From positions 1-40,521 of the forward strand of contig CACHRP010000009.1 in the NCBI GenBank assembly GCA_902582315.1: a stretch of 40,521 bases of DNA. The letters are read 5' to 3'. The notes under the pieces were generated by a model, which searched no databases, had not been told where the DNA came from, and saw only the letters and a list, made by a program, of their open reading frames with translations. The number at the start of each line of letters is the position of its first letter. Within the stretch, counting starts at the first letter, position 1. This DNA is from an uncultured Pelagibacteraceae bacterium. GTDB lineage: Bacteria > Pseudomonadota > Alphaproteobacteria > Pelagibacterales > Pelagibacteraceae. Both the position numbers and the translations under genes were made by a program. Below are positions 7,845 through 20,938 of this stretch, one piece after another.

Positions 7845-8219
7845 CTAATCTTTAGACTTAAAAACAAGACAAATACCATTATTGCAGTATCTTTTTCCTG
7901 TGGGTTTTGGTCCGTCATCAAAAATATGACCATGATGTCCCCCACAATTTTTACAATGATATTCTGTTCTAGGATATCCTAATATATGATCTGTTTTAGT
8001 TTCAAAAACATCCGGCAAAGACTCAAAAAAAGAGGGCCACCCAGATCCACTTTCATATTTAGTAGAGGAATCAAATAATTTAATACCGCAGCCTGCACAA
8101 TGATAACTCCCTTTTCTTTTTTCAGAATTTAATTCACTTGAGCCAGGGGGCTCTGTGCCCTCCTCTAGCAAAACTATTTTTTGTTCAGCTGTTAGTTTTG
8201 ATTTATCAATCTTAGACAT
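7845..8219 (-). CDS. msrB: Peptide methionine (R)-S-oxide reductase MsrB
   Basis: This 124-residue enzyme reduces Met-R-sulfoxide in oxidised proteins, normally with thioredoxin. It has zinc cysteines C41-x-x-C44 and C89-x-x-C92, the family stretch YESGSGWPSF, HHGHIFDDGPKPTGKRY, and the catalytic Cys112 in RYCNNG. The usual resolving Cys in SGCGWPSF is Ser59 here; an extra Cys117, five residues after the catalytic one, could replace it or thioredoxin may act directly. The ATG at 8219 (MSKIDKS) gives the family length and lies one base after the EamA gene's stop. A longer frame from 8252 would overlap that gene by 32 bp. No signal peptide, so it is cytosolic. Confidence 0.93.
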   Translation of the reverse strand: MSKIDKSKLTAEQKIVLLEEGTEPPGSSELNSEKRKGSYHCAGCGIKLFDSSTKYESGSGWPSFFESLPDVFETKTDHILGYPRTEYHCKNCGGHHGHIFDDGPKPTGKRYCNNGICLVFKSKD

Positions 8220-8220
8220 A

Positions 8221-9108
8221 TTATTTTTTTTTATTTGATAAAAATAAACCAATTATAACTAAAATTGAACCTATAGTATGAAAATATCTAAACTGCTCAT
8301 CAAAAAAAAACATTGCCATAAATGTACTAAACAAAGGTATTAATGATAAAAAAATTCCTGATCTATTGGGTCCAATGATTGAAACAGCTCCTGCCCAACA
8401 ATAATAAGATCCAATGCTTGGAAATAAGGCTAAATAAATTAAACAATATATAAATGTTTTATCAATAGTTGCTGCATTACCCTGAAAATATTCATAACTA
8501 AATTGAGGTAATAAAAAAATAAGGCCGCAAGTACAAACAATGTGAACAAAACTGAGAAGTGATATTTTTAGTTTTAATTTTTTAAGGAACGACGAATATA
8601 AGCCCCAACAAATCACAGCACCTATCATCCAAATATCCCCAATGTTAAAATCTAGATTTAATAAAATATTTAAATTAAATTTAGTAATTATTACTAATAT
8701 TCCTAAGACTGAAACTAAAAGTCCAAGCAATTGATAAAAATTTGTCTTTTCTATTTTAAAAATAAAGCAAGATAAAATAATTGCCGCAGGAATAGCGGTA
8801 TTAAATAAAGATGCATTAATCACTTGCGTATATTGGAGTGAAACGTAAACGAATGAATTAAATAAACCTACACTTGTTAGCCCAAGAAATAGAAGTAAGG
8901 GCAAGTTGTTAGAAATTTCTTTTTTTTTACTAAGAATTTCTTTGTAAGTGAATGGTAACAGAATGAACCAAACAGTTAACCATCTGAAAAAAACTAATGA
9001 GAAAGGTGAGATACTTTCAACAAAAGCAAATTTTCCAATAATAAAATTACCTGCCCAAAAGATTGATGCTAGGACTAGCATCACATAAGCTTTGATATTA
9101 AGGCTCAC
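8221..9108 (-). CDS. EamA/DMT-family transporter
   Basis: This 295-residue protein has about ten membrane helices in two repeats, the normal drug/metabolite transporter (EamA) layout. Visible family cues are the first helix ending IFWAGNFIIGKF, SPFSLVFFRWLTVWFILLPF in helix 2, and the repeat-2 segment GDIWMIGAVICWGLYSSFLKK. The C-terminus ends in lysines (LSNKKK). The start is GTG at 9108, overlapping the DadA-like stop by one base (TAGTG), with AAGG about 8 nt upstream. Members export amino acids or other small metabolites. Pairing with an amino-acid dehydrogenase suggests an amino acid or 2-oxo acid substrate, which is only a guess. Confidence 0.88.
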   Translation of the reverse strand: MSLNIKAYVMLVLASIFWAGNFIIGKFAFVESISPFSLVFFRWLTVWFILLPFTYKEILSKKKEISNNLPLLLFLGLTSVGLFNSFVYVSLQYTQVINASLFNTAIPAAIILSCFIFKIEKTNFYQLLGLLVSVLGILVIITKFNLNILLNLDFNIGDIWMIGAVICWGLYSSFLKKLKLKISLLSFVHIVCTCGLIFLLPQFSYEYFQGNAATIDKTFIYCLIYLALFPSIGSYYCWAGAVSIIGPNRSGIFLSLIPLFSTFMAMFFFDEQFRYFHTIGSILVIIGLFLSNKKK

Positions 9109-10343
9109 TAGCTGAACCTTAAGGAACTATAGGGGTCTAATTCCAAATTTGTATTTTCTTCAGAAATCATTTTTGAAATTATTTTCCCTGATATTGCTCC
9201 TAAAGTCCAACCTAAATGATGATGACCAAAAGAATAAAATACATTTTTATAATTCTTTGATGGTCCAATTACTGGTAAAAAATCTGGAAGTGTTGGCCTG
9301 AAACCCAACCATTCATCTTCATGCTCTGGTAAGCCATCTAACATAAATTTTGCGTTTTCAACTAAATTTTTTATTCTTCCTTTTGAAGGTGAGTTTTTTA
9401 AACCTCCAAATTCAACAGTTCCAACAACTCTTAACCCTTGCTCCATAGGCGTCATTCCAAAACCTCTATTTGAAAAGACTACAGGTCTTGATATTAAATG
9501 TTCACAGTCTTTAAAGTGAATATGATAACCTCTTTCTGTATCGAGTGGAACATTTTCAAATAAATCATTTGTAAATTTTTTAGATAAAGCACCACAAGCA
9601 ATAACAATTTTATCAAAAACAAATCTTTGACTTTCTGTCCTTAGAACTGGTTTCTCTTCATCAAAATTAATATCCTTTATTTGATACTTGTTAAATTTTC
9701 CCCCTTTTTCTAAAAATAAGTCGAACAACTTGAGTAGAAGTCTTCTGGGGTTATTCGTATGTTTTGCATAAGAATAAAATACTCCTCCATCATATATTGG
9801 TTTAATATTTGGTTCTAAATCATGAATTTCTTTAGGGTTAAGTAGTTGCTGTCTTACACCAAGCTGATCTCTTATATTTATTTCAAGTTCTCTACTTGAT
9901 AAATTTTTATTATTCCAAATATACATTATACCATTGCTAACTACTAAGTTCTCAGTATCAATTTCGTCAAATAATTCTTCATAAGCTGGCAGTGATAAGT
10001 CTAAAATTTGATGCATATACTTTGCGGTGTGCATCATTTTTTTCTTTGTACAATTTCTAATAAATTTTAAAAACCATGGAATCATTTTTGGCACATAATT
10101 CCACTTGAGTGCCAAGGGACCAGTTGAGCTTAAAAGCATAGCTGGCACATCTGTTAAAATATCTGGTCTATTTAATGGAACAGAGGCATACGGTGAAAAA
10201 TGCCCTGCATTACCATAAGAAGCTAAACTTCCAGGCTCCTCTTTATCAAATAATACTACTTCATATCCTTTTTTTTGAAGGAACAATGCGTTGCATACAC
10301 CTTGAATACCTGCACCAATTATTCCTACACGCAACTTTTTCAT
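9108..10343 (-). CDS. FAD-dependent D-amino-acid dehydrogenase-like oxidoreductase (DadA family)
   Basis: This 411-residue DAO-fold flavoprotein has the N-terminal dinucleotide motif GIIGAGIQGVCNALFLQKKG and acidic end FDKEE (about 8-37), the family phrase SLASYGNAGHFSPYASVPL, an inner GALSKKF region that closes the FAD fold, and the C-terminal GFRPTLPDFLPVIGPS and FGHHHLGWTLGAISGK. This matches DadA, which oxidises D-amino acids to 2-oxo acids and passes electrons to the respiratory chain. Related enzymes act on hydroxyproline or other imino acids, so the substrate is not settled. It begins after a 61 bp gap from rodA, where a TTGTCG with a TAATGA 17 bp on is a weak promoter candidate. The EamA gene follows with a one-base overlap. 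Confidence 0.85.
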   Translation of the reverse strand: MKKLRVGIIGAGIQGVCNALFLQKKGYEVVLFDKEEPGSLASYGNAGHFSPYASVPLNRPDILTDVPAMLLSSTGPLALKWNYVPKMIPWFLKFIRNCTKKKMMHTAKYMHQILDLSLPAYEELFDEIDTENLVVSNGIMYIWNNKNLSSRELEINIRDQLGVRQQLLNPKEIHDLEPNIKPIYDGGVFYSYAKHTNNPRRLLLKLFDLFLEKGGKFNKYQIKDINFDEEKPVLRTESQRFVFDKIVIACGALSKKFTNDLFENVPLDTERGYHIHFKDCEHLISRPVVFSNRGFGMTPMEQGLRVVGTVEFGGLKNSPSKGRIKNLVENAKFMLDGLPEHEDEWLGFRPTLPDFLPVIGPSKNYKNVFYSFGHHHLGWTLGAISGKIISKMISEENTNLELDPYSSLRFS

Positions 10344-10404
10344 AATTTAAATATACATCATTATTTTATTGAATCTATCGCGACAAATTAATCGATAATA
10401 TTAA

Positions 10405-11529
10405 CTAATTTATTATTTGTTTATGATAAATTTTTGTACTCATAACAATACTTAAACCTATCATTGTCGCTAACATTGATGAACCGCCGTACGACATAAT
10501 GGGTAGAGGAGAACCAACAATCGGCAGTAAACCTAAAACCATACTCATATTTACGGCTATATAAATAAAAATTGCTGATCCAAAACCATAACAAAATAAT
10601 CTACCAAAATAGCTTCTTGATATAGATCCGATCTTAATTATTCTGTAAATAAGTATTCCATATATTATAAGCAAAAATACGGATCCGATGAATCCATGTT
10701 CTTCAGAAAAAAGTGTAAAAATAAAATCAGTATGTTTTTCTGGTAGAAACTCTAAATAACTTTGAGTGCCTTGTAAAAAACCTTTACCAGTTAAACCACC
10801 CGAACCTACAGCTATTTTAGATTGTATAATTTGATAACCTGCTCCAAGAGGATCACGGTCGGGATTAAAGAAACTTAATATTCGTAGTTTTTGATAAGGT
10901 TTTAAAAATGAAATTACAAACGGAAAGGATATTAATAATATTAAACCGCTATAAACAAAATATCTAATATTTAATCCTGCTAACCACAATACGATAAGTC
11001 CACTCGCAGCTATTAAAATTGATGTTCCAAGATCTGGTTGGCTCACGACTAGTACTATTGGCATCACAAGAATTGCTAGAGAAACAATTATATTTTTAAA
11101 ACTACTAACATTTGTAATTTGTTCTCTATGAAAAAATCTTGCAAAACAAACTATAATTGCAATTTTCATAAGCTCAGATGGTTGAAGATTTATAAAGTAA
11201 AGATTAATCCACCTCTGAGATCCTGAGGCTGTAATACCATATAAAGAAGCCCAAATTAAAAAGCCAAGAATAACAATATAAAAAAGATAAGCAGTAGAAT
11301 GCCAAAATCTCAGACTAAAAAAAGACAAAAAAAGCATCAAAATAAAAAATACTAAAAATCTAATTAAGTGACTTTTAGTGTGATATAAAAACTCTCCACC
11401 ATCTGTCGAAAACATAGATAAATTACTAATTAACCCTAGTATTAAAACACACGCCACAAGTATAAAATCAAATGATTTTAATTTTTGAAAAAATGTTAAT
11501 TGTTCTGTGTATGATGATTGTTGAAACAT
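10405..11529 (-). CDS. rodA: Rod shape SEDS glycosyltransferase RodA
   Basis: This 374-residue protein with about ten membrane segments is a SEDS-family peptidoglycan polymerase. Visible family sequence includes GSQRWINLYFINLQPSELMKI, SQPDLGTSILI, FLPEKHTDFIFTLFSEEHGFIG and, at the end, GSPLPIMSYGGSSMLATM. RodA polymerises lipid II for side-wall growth with PBP2. The ATG abuts the stop of mrdA with no gap. It closes the mreBCD-mrdA-rodA elongasome unit; the next gene begins after 61 bp. Confidence 0.95.
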   Translation of the reverse strand: MFQQSSYTEQLTFFQKLKSFDFILVACVLILGLISNLSMFSTDGGEFLYHTKSHLIRFLVFFILMLFLSFFSLRFWHSTAYLFYIVILGFLIWASLYGITASGSQRWINLYFINLQPSELMKIAIIVCFARFFHREQITNVSSFKNIIVSLAILVMPIVLVVSQPDLGTSILIAASGLIVLWLAGLNIRYFVYSGLILLISFPFVISFLKPYQKLRILSFFNPDRDPLGAGYQIIQSKIAVGSGGLTGKGFLQGTQSYLEFLPEKHTDFIFTLFSEEHGFIGSVFLLIIYGILIYRIIKIGSISRSYFGRLFCYGFGSAIFIYIAVNMSMVLGLLPIVGSPLPIMSYGGSSMLATMIGLSIVMSTKIYHKQIIN

Positions 11530-13497
11530 TTATATATTTACTAAATTTCTTTTTCTTAATTTTTCACGTTCTTCGTGTCTATCAATAACCTTTTTTATTA
11601 CTTTTTTTGCAAGCGGAGCAGCCGCTTTGCTTCCTGATCCACCATGCTCAACAAATACACTTATAGAATATCTCGGATTTTTATAAGGACCAAAAGCAAC
11701 AAACCAGGCATGATCTCTATCTTCGTAGGGAATTTGTGAAGTTTCTAAATCAAGTTCTCTTTGTTCTTCTGTAATTCTTTTTACTTGAGCTGTTCCTGTT
11801 TTTCCTGCGAATTGATATTTTGGATCCTCTATCCTTGATTTATAAGATGTTCCATTCCACTGATTTGTAGAAGCAAACATCGCTTCAAGAACAAATTTGA
11901 CATTTTCTTGATTTCTAAAAAGTTTTTTATAGTCCTTTTCACCAGGTTTGAAAAACTCTTCGGCTGTTCTTATGATAGATGAATCATATTTTTCTTCTTT
12001 TACTAGATTTTGACTCATTTTATATTTTATTTTTTCAAAACTTTCTTGATATTTATTTGATATTAAAGTTGGATAAATTTTGAAACCACCATTTGCTAAT
12101 TGGGCAGTCATTAAACATAGCTGAAGTGGAGTGGTTTGTACGTAACCTTGCCCGATCCCAGTAATAAGCGTTTCTCCTAATACCCAACCCTGACCAAGAT
12201 TTGCTTTTTTCCAGTTTGTAGATGGAAATAGACCACCTTTTTCCTCTTTATATAAGTTATTGAAAACTTTATTACCCAAACCAAATTTTGATGCTGTAAC
12301 CTTGAGACGATCTACTCCTAATCTCCTAGACATTTCATAAAAATATGTGTCACAAGATTGTATAATTGCACCTCTTAGATCAACAACGCCGTGCCCTTTC
12401 TTCTTCCAACAATGATAGGTTTGTCCATACATTTCCATCTTGCCTGTGCATCTCACCTTAAAGTTTGGAGATATAACATTATTTTCTAAGGCAGATAGCG
12501 CTACAACAGGTTTTATAGTTGAACCAGGTGAATAAAGTCCAGAAATTGTTTTGTTTATCAAAGGTTTATTAGGATTATTTCTAATTGTATCCCAATCTTT
12601 ATAACTTATGCCATATAAGAATAAGTTTGGATCAAAAGATGGAGATGAATGCATTGCAATAACTTCGCCTGTATAAATATCCATCACACTTATAGATCCA
12701 GATTTGTTTGCTAAGAGTTCATTACATAACTTTTGAACCTCTGTATCTAGAGTAAGTTTTATTTCTCTACCTTTATCTCCTTTTTGAAAATTAAGTTGTT
12801 TAATTCTCTTTCCAAATGCATTTACTTCATACCTTTGAACACCATTTGAACCTATTAGCTCATTTTCGAAAGATTTTTCTAATCCTGTTTTTCCAACTCT
12901 TAAACCTGGAACATGCTTATTTTTAACATTTTCATTATCTGATAAATCTTTTTCACTAGCTTGCGCAACATATCCCAAAACATGAGTATAATTTTCTTTA
13001 AACGGATAACTTCTTGCAACAGAAAGAACTGGCTTTGCACCAGACAATTCATGTAAGTAATAATTTACCTTTGAAAATTGATCCCATGATAAATTTTCAG
13101 ATATTATAAGTGTCTCCCATGGTTTTTGTTGATTTTTTTTCTTAACAATTTTTGAAAATTCTTTATCTGATAATGAAAGAATATTTTTTAATCTAACCAT
13201 TAAATTTTTAAAATTTTCAACTTGTTCTGGAATTACATGTAGTTGATAAACTTCTGTATTGCCGGCAATTGTGTTGTTAAAATAATCTTTAAACTCTCCT
13301 CTAACTGGAGGCAATCTCCATTCTCTAAGTCTATTTTTATCAGATAAAGTGAGATATTTTTTATTATCGCTGATTTGGAGTGTAAAAAGTCTAGCTAAAA
13401 TACCTGTAAATACTACTCCCTTTGCAAGGGATAAAATAAATACTCTTCTATTAATGGTATTAAATTTTCTAACATTAGAGTCGTTACTACTAAACAT
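11530..13497 (-). CDS. mrdA: Penicillin-binding protein 2 (elongasome transpeptidase)
   Basis: This 655-residue class B PBP has an N-terminal membrane anchor (about 18-42), a dimerisation domain and a C-terminal transpeptidase domain. Active-site motifs are S326-T-I-K329 in SPGSTIKP, S381-C-D383, and K566-T-G in AGKTGTAQV. The SxN box is thus SCD, common in PBP2. It crosslinks side-wall peptidoglycan and partners with RodA. I chose ATG 13497 because GGAG lies 6 nt upstream; the in-frame TTG at 13509 overlaps that ribosome site and is unlikely to be the start. The start overlaps the mreD stop by 8 bp. Confidence 0.95.
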   Translation of the reverse strand: MFSSNDSNVRKFNTINRRVFILSLAKGVVFTGILARLFTLQISDNKKYLTLSDKNRLREWRLPPVRGEFKDYFNNTIAGNTEVYQLHVIPEQVENFKNLMVRLKNILSLSDKEFSKIVKKKNQQKPWETLIISENLSWDQFSKVNYYLHELSGAKPVLSVARSYPFKENYTHVLGYVAQASEKDLSDNENVKNKHVPGLRVGKTGLEKSFENELIGSNGVQRYEVNAFGKRIKQLNFQKGDKGREIKLTLDTEVQKLCNELLANKSGSISVMDIYTGEVIAMHSSPSFDPNLFLYGISYKDWDTIRNNPNKPLINKTISGLYSPGSTIKPVVALSALENNVISPNFKVRCTGKMEMYGQTYHCWKKKGHGVVDLRGAIIQSCDTYFYEMSRRLGVDRLKVTASKFGLGNKVFNNLYKEEKGGLFPSTNWKKANLGQGWVLGETLITGIGQGYVQTTPLQLCLMTAQLANGGFKIYPTLISNKYQESFEKIKYKMSQNLVKEEKYDSSIIRTAEEFFKPGEKDYKKLFRNQENVKFVLEAMFASTNQWNGTSYKSRIEDPKYQFAGKTGTAQVKRITEEQRELDLETSQIPYEDRDHAWFVAFGPYKNPRYSISVFVEHGGSGSKAAAPLAKKVIKKVIDRHEEREKLRKRNLVNI

Positions 13498-14008
13498 TTT
13501 GAGCTCCAAAGATTAATTTTTGATAATAATCAAATAATCCACTAAAGATTATATAAAATAAGAAAGTGAAAAGTATATTTACCAATATACTGTAATACTC
13601 TAATTCTACATCAAATACTAAACCAACAATTAAATAAAATAAAGAATTAACAACTAAAATAGCTAGCCCAAAAAAGAACCAGTCTTTTATTGCACTTGGT
13701 CTTAATGTTATATTTCTTAAATAAGATGAAAAAACACAGATAAGTAAGTAGGCTAATGAGCTTACACCTATAGGCAACCCAGTTACTACATCATTTAATA
13801 AACCACATAAAAATATTAAACCATAACCAAGGCTTCCAGATCTTTTTAGGCTCCAATAATAAATTAAAATAAAAGGAAAATTAAATGAAAAGTATTTTAA
13901 ATTAAGATAATTAAAATCAAATTCATTTAATACTGAAACTATTAAAAGAATAATCGGTCCCTTCTCAAGGAATTTTTTTAAATAACTAAATTTACTTATC
14001 TCCGCCAT
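13490..14008 (-). CDS. mreD: Rod shape-determining protein MreD
   Basis: This 172-residue protein has about five membrane helices and no soluble domain, the size and topology of MreD. The stretch YGLIFLCGLLNDVVTGLPIGVSSLAYLL matches the conserved GLxxDxxxGxPxGxxxL signature of the family. It lies between mreC and mrdA, overlapping mreC by one base (TAATG) and mrdA by 8 bp. MreD links MreC with the peptidoglycan machinery in the inner membrane. Confidence 0.93.
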   Translation of the reverse strand: MAEISKFSYLKKFLEKGPIILLIVSVLNEFDFNYLNLKYFSFNFPFILIYYWSLKRSGSLGYGLIFLCGLLNDVVTGLPIGVSSLAYLLICVFSSYLRNITLRPSAIKDWFFFGLAILVVNSLFYLIVGLVFDVELEYYSILVNILFTFLFYIIFSGLFDYYQKLIFGAQNV

Positions 14009-14856
14009 TATTCAGTATCCTCTTTAAATGAAATTATTTTTACATATCGTAGTTGGGAAAAATCGGAAAAAAAACTTACAAATGTTTTGTTATTTGAAGA
14101 ATCTTTAAATATTTTTCCTATTGGAATACCGGATTTAAATAGCCCACCTGCGCCAGACGTGAACACTATAGCATTTTCTTCAATCAATTCTTGCTGTCTT
14201 GTGTACTGAATAACGCCTTGATTATTTCCTGTTCCAGATAAAATAGATTGAATATTGTTTGGCATTATATCTACAGGAACTTTACTATTTAAGTCAGATA
14301 AAAGTAAAACTCTTGATGTAGTGAATGATACTTCTACAACTTTTCCAATTAAATAACTCTTATCCATTACAGGCATACCTAATTCTACTCTATCTTTACT
14401 TCCTTTATTAATAATTACTGATCTAAGAAAAGGACTTTTTTTATCTACAAGAACTTTTCCAATTATTTCAGATGTTAAAATATTTGTTTCTTCTATTGTT
14501 GATTTAAGTCTTTTGTTTTCTTCTAAAATATACTCAAAATTATAGTTCTTAGATAATTCGAAATCTAACTTTTCTTTAAGCAATTTATTTTCATCATAAA
14601 CATTAAAATGGTTTATAATTGTTACATAAGATTTCTTTACAAAATTTTCTGGAACAGAAACAATAAATGTTGATCTATAAGCAACTTCTCTTAAAGAGGT
14701 TTTTAAATAGTCAATTGGTTTAAAATTTAATTTTTCAGAAACAAGAATTATAAATGTTAAAAAAATTAAAGCTAATAAAGAAAACTTTTGTTTGTTCTCC
14801 TTTTTTAAAAAAGCAGAACGAATAGCAATTACAAAGTCATCCCTGCTAGCTTGCAT
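14008..14856 (-). CDS. mreC: Rod shape-determining protein MreC
   Basis: This 282-residue bitopic protein has a short cytosolic N-terminus, one membrane helix (about 26-40, SLLALIFLTFIILVS), a coiled-coil (roughly 90-125, NKLLKEKLDFELSKN and on) and a beta-rich periplasmic domain with PFLRSVIINKGSKDRVELGMPV and GLFKSGIPIGKI. That order is standard for MreC, which forms filaments that activate PBP2-RodA. It begins 9 bp after mreB and its stop overlaps mreD. Confidence 0.94.
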   Translation of the reverse strand: MQASRDDFVIAIRSAFLKKENKQKFSLLALIFLTFIILVSEKLNFKPIDYLKTSLREVAYRSTFIVSVPENFVKKSYVTIINHFNVYDENKLLKEKLDFELSKNYNFEYILEENKRLKSTIEETNILTSEIIGKVLVDKKSPFLRSVIINKGSKDRVELGMPVMDKSYLIGKVVEVSFTTSRVLLLSDLNSKVPVDIMPNNIQSILSGTGNNQGVIQYTRQQELIEENAIVFTSGAGGLFKSGIPIGKIFKDSSNNKTFVSFFSDFSQLRYVKIISFKEDTE

Positions 14857-14865
14857 TTTATCAAA

Positions 14866-17479
<2,614 letters not shown>

Positions 17480-17502
17480 ATTTTTAAAAAATTAGCTGAC
17501 GG

Positions 17503-17530
17503 ATAATACAACCTATCGTAGATAATGCAA
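17503..17530 (-). promoter_or_regulatory. Probable leuA promoter
   Basis: In the ilvC-leuA gap the minus strand reads TTGCAT, 16 bp, TATTAT, a good match to a housekeeping -35/-10 pair. The -10 ends 23 bp upstream of the leuA ATG, so the leader would be under 20 nt and lacks a Shine-Dalgarno. It would allow leuA and the mre-mrdA-rodA genes to be expressed apart from ilvBNC. Confidence 0.5.
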
Positions 17531-17568
17531 AATAAAAGAAATATTAAAAACCCAATATGATGAAATAA

Positions 17569-19145
<1,577 letters not shown>

Positions 19146-19146
19146 T

Positions 19147-20913
19147 TTAAACTAGGGTCTTACCCTTTCCAGTAATTTTATTTTGTTCTTGGTCTTTTGG
19201 ACCTAACAACATCTGATTATGAGGTTTACCTGATGGAATCATTGGAAAACAATTTTCTTGTTTATCAACTAAACAATCAAAAATAACAGGTCTATCTGTA
19301 TTTAACATTTCGATAATCTTGTCATCTAATTCATTAGGATTTGTGGCTCTAATTCCAACACAACCATAAGCTTCTGCTAATTTAACAAAATCTGGAAGAG
19401 CAGCAGTATAACTTTCAGAATAATTTTTATCATGAAGCAATTCCTGCCACTGTCTTACCATTCCCATGTATTCATTATTTAAAATAAATATCTTTATAGG
19501 TAGATTATATTGTACTGCAGTAGACATTTCTTGCATCGTCATTAGGACTGATGCCTCCCCAGCTATATCAATTACAAGTTTTTTAGGGTGCGCAATTTGT
19601 ACACCAACAGCTGCTGGCAAACCATATCCCATAGTCCCAAGTCCTCCTGAGGTCATCCATCTGTTAGGTTTATCGAACTTATAGTGTTGAGCTGCCCACA
19701 TTTGATGTTGTCCTACCTCGGTTGTAATATATGTATCTTTACCTTTTGTTAACTCATAGAGTCTTTGGACAGCATACTGAGGTTTGATTGTTTCAGTACT
19801 ATTTACATAATCTAAAGATTTTTTTTCTCTCCATTTTTGAATCTGTTCCCACCATTTTGAAATTTTTTGTTTATTTGAATTTGAAAAATTTGGTTTTGCT
19901 TTCTTAATTGTTTTTAAAGTTGAAGATATTACATCTTGAACATCTCCAATTATTGGCAAATCTACTTTTACATTTTTATTAATTGACGATGGGTCTATAT
20001 CAATATGAACTTTTTTAGATTTAGGAGAAAATTCATCAATCTTTCCTGTAATACGATCATCAAACCTCGCGCCTATATTTATCATTAAATCACAATCATG
20101 CATTGCATTGTTTGCCTCGTATGTGCCATGCATTCCAAGCATACCAAGAAATGAGTTATCATCACCTGGGAAAGATCCCAAGCCTTGCAAAGTAGATGTT
20201 ATGGGAAAACCTGTTGCGTCAACAAGCTCTCTTAATAATACGCTTGCTCTAGGCCCAGAGTTAATGACACCACCACCAGTATAAAATATTGGTTTGCTAG
20301 CTTTAGACATCAGTTTTATTAATTCATCAATATCTTTTTGATTAAAATTATTATGCCTTTTACCATTTAATTTATTTTTTCTTTTAGGCTTAGAGTATGT
20401 AGCTTTTTGAAATTGAATATCTTTTGGTATATCTACTAAAACAGGACCTGGTCTACCAGTAGTTGCAACTTCAAATGCTTCGTGAATAATTTTTGATAAA
20501 TCTTTTATGTCTTTCACCAACCAATTATGTTTTGTGCATGGCCTTGTAATCCCTGTTGTATCACATTCTTGAAAAGCGTCTGTTCCAATTAAATGAGTTG
20601 GTACTTGTCCTGAAATACAAATCAAAGGTATGGAGTCCATGTACGCATCTGTTAATGCTGTAACGACATTTGTTGCTCCTGGTCCCGATGTAACCAATAC
20701 TACACCAGGTTTACCAGATGATCTTGCGTATCCTTCAGCAGCGTGTCCTGCACCTTGTTCATGTCTTACTAAAATATGTTTAATGGATGAGTGGTTTTTT
20801 AATTCATCATAAATGGGTAGAACTGCACCTCCAGGGTAACCAAAAATAAATTCAACATTTTGATCTTCTAAACATTTAAAAACAATTTCAGCTCCTGTTG
20901 ATAATTTTGACAT
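19147..20913 (-). CDS. ilvB: Acetolactate synthase catalytic subunit
   Basis: This 588-residue thiamine-diphosphate enzyme makes acetolactate or acetohydroxybutyrate. It has the activating Glu in the RHEQGAGHAAEGYAR segment (about 50-64), the FAD-binding middle domain and the C-terminal ThDP domain with NNEYMGMVRQWQELLH. The metal-binding motif expected as GDGS or GDAS reads GEAS (Glu453), while the partner Asn in NNEYMG is present. Glu for Asp at a Mg ligand is unusual. It starts 25 bp after miaA; there is no leader peptide in that gap. The closely related IlvI and IlvG cannot be told apart from IlvB here. Confidence 0.94.
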   Translation of the reverse strand: MSKLSTGAEIVFKCLEDQNVEFIFGYPGGAVLPIYDELKNHSSIKHILVRHEQGAGHAAEGYARSSGKPGVVLVTSGPGATNVVTALTDAYMDSIPLICISGQVPTHLIGTDAFQECDTTGITRPCTKHNWLVKDIKDLSKIIHEAFEVATTGRPGPVLVDIPKDIQFQKATYSKPKRKNKLNGKRHNNFNQKDIDELIKLMSKASKPIFYTGGGVINSGPRASVLLRELVDATGFPITSTLQGLGSFPGDDNSFLGMLGMHGTYEANNAMHDCDLMINIGARFDDRITGKIDEFSPKSKKVHIDIDPSSINKNVKVDLPIIGDVQDVISSTLKTIKKAKPNFSNSNKQKISKWWEQIQKWREKKSLDYVNSTETIKPQYAVQRLYELTKGKDTYITTEVGQHQMWAAQHYKFDKPNRWMTSGGLGTMGYGLPAAVGVQIAHPKKLVIDIAGEASVLMTMQEMSTAVQYNLPIKIFILNNEYMGMVRQWQELLHDKNYSESYTAALPDFVKLAEAYGCVGIRATNPNELDDKIIEMLNTDRPVIFDCLVDKQENCFPMIPSGKPHNQMLLGPKDQEQNKITGKGKTLV

Positions 20914-20938
20914 TTAACCAATCTAGCTGAAGTTGTGC

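Noticed and set aside
13498..13509. TTG start for PBP2 four codons upstream
   Set aside because: The codon sits in the GGAG ribosome site that serves ATG 13497.
17480..17568. Riboswitch or T-box ahead of leuA
   Set aside because: The 89 bp gap holds a -35/-10 pair close to the start, leaving under 20 nt of leader, too short for a structured sensor.
20914..20938. Attenuator or leader peptide ahead of ilvB
   Set aside because: Only 25 bp separate miaA and ilvB; no hairpin or branched-chain-rich leader could fit.
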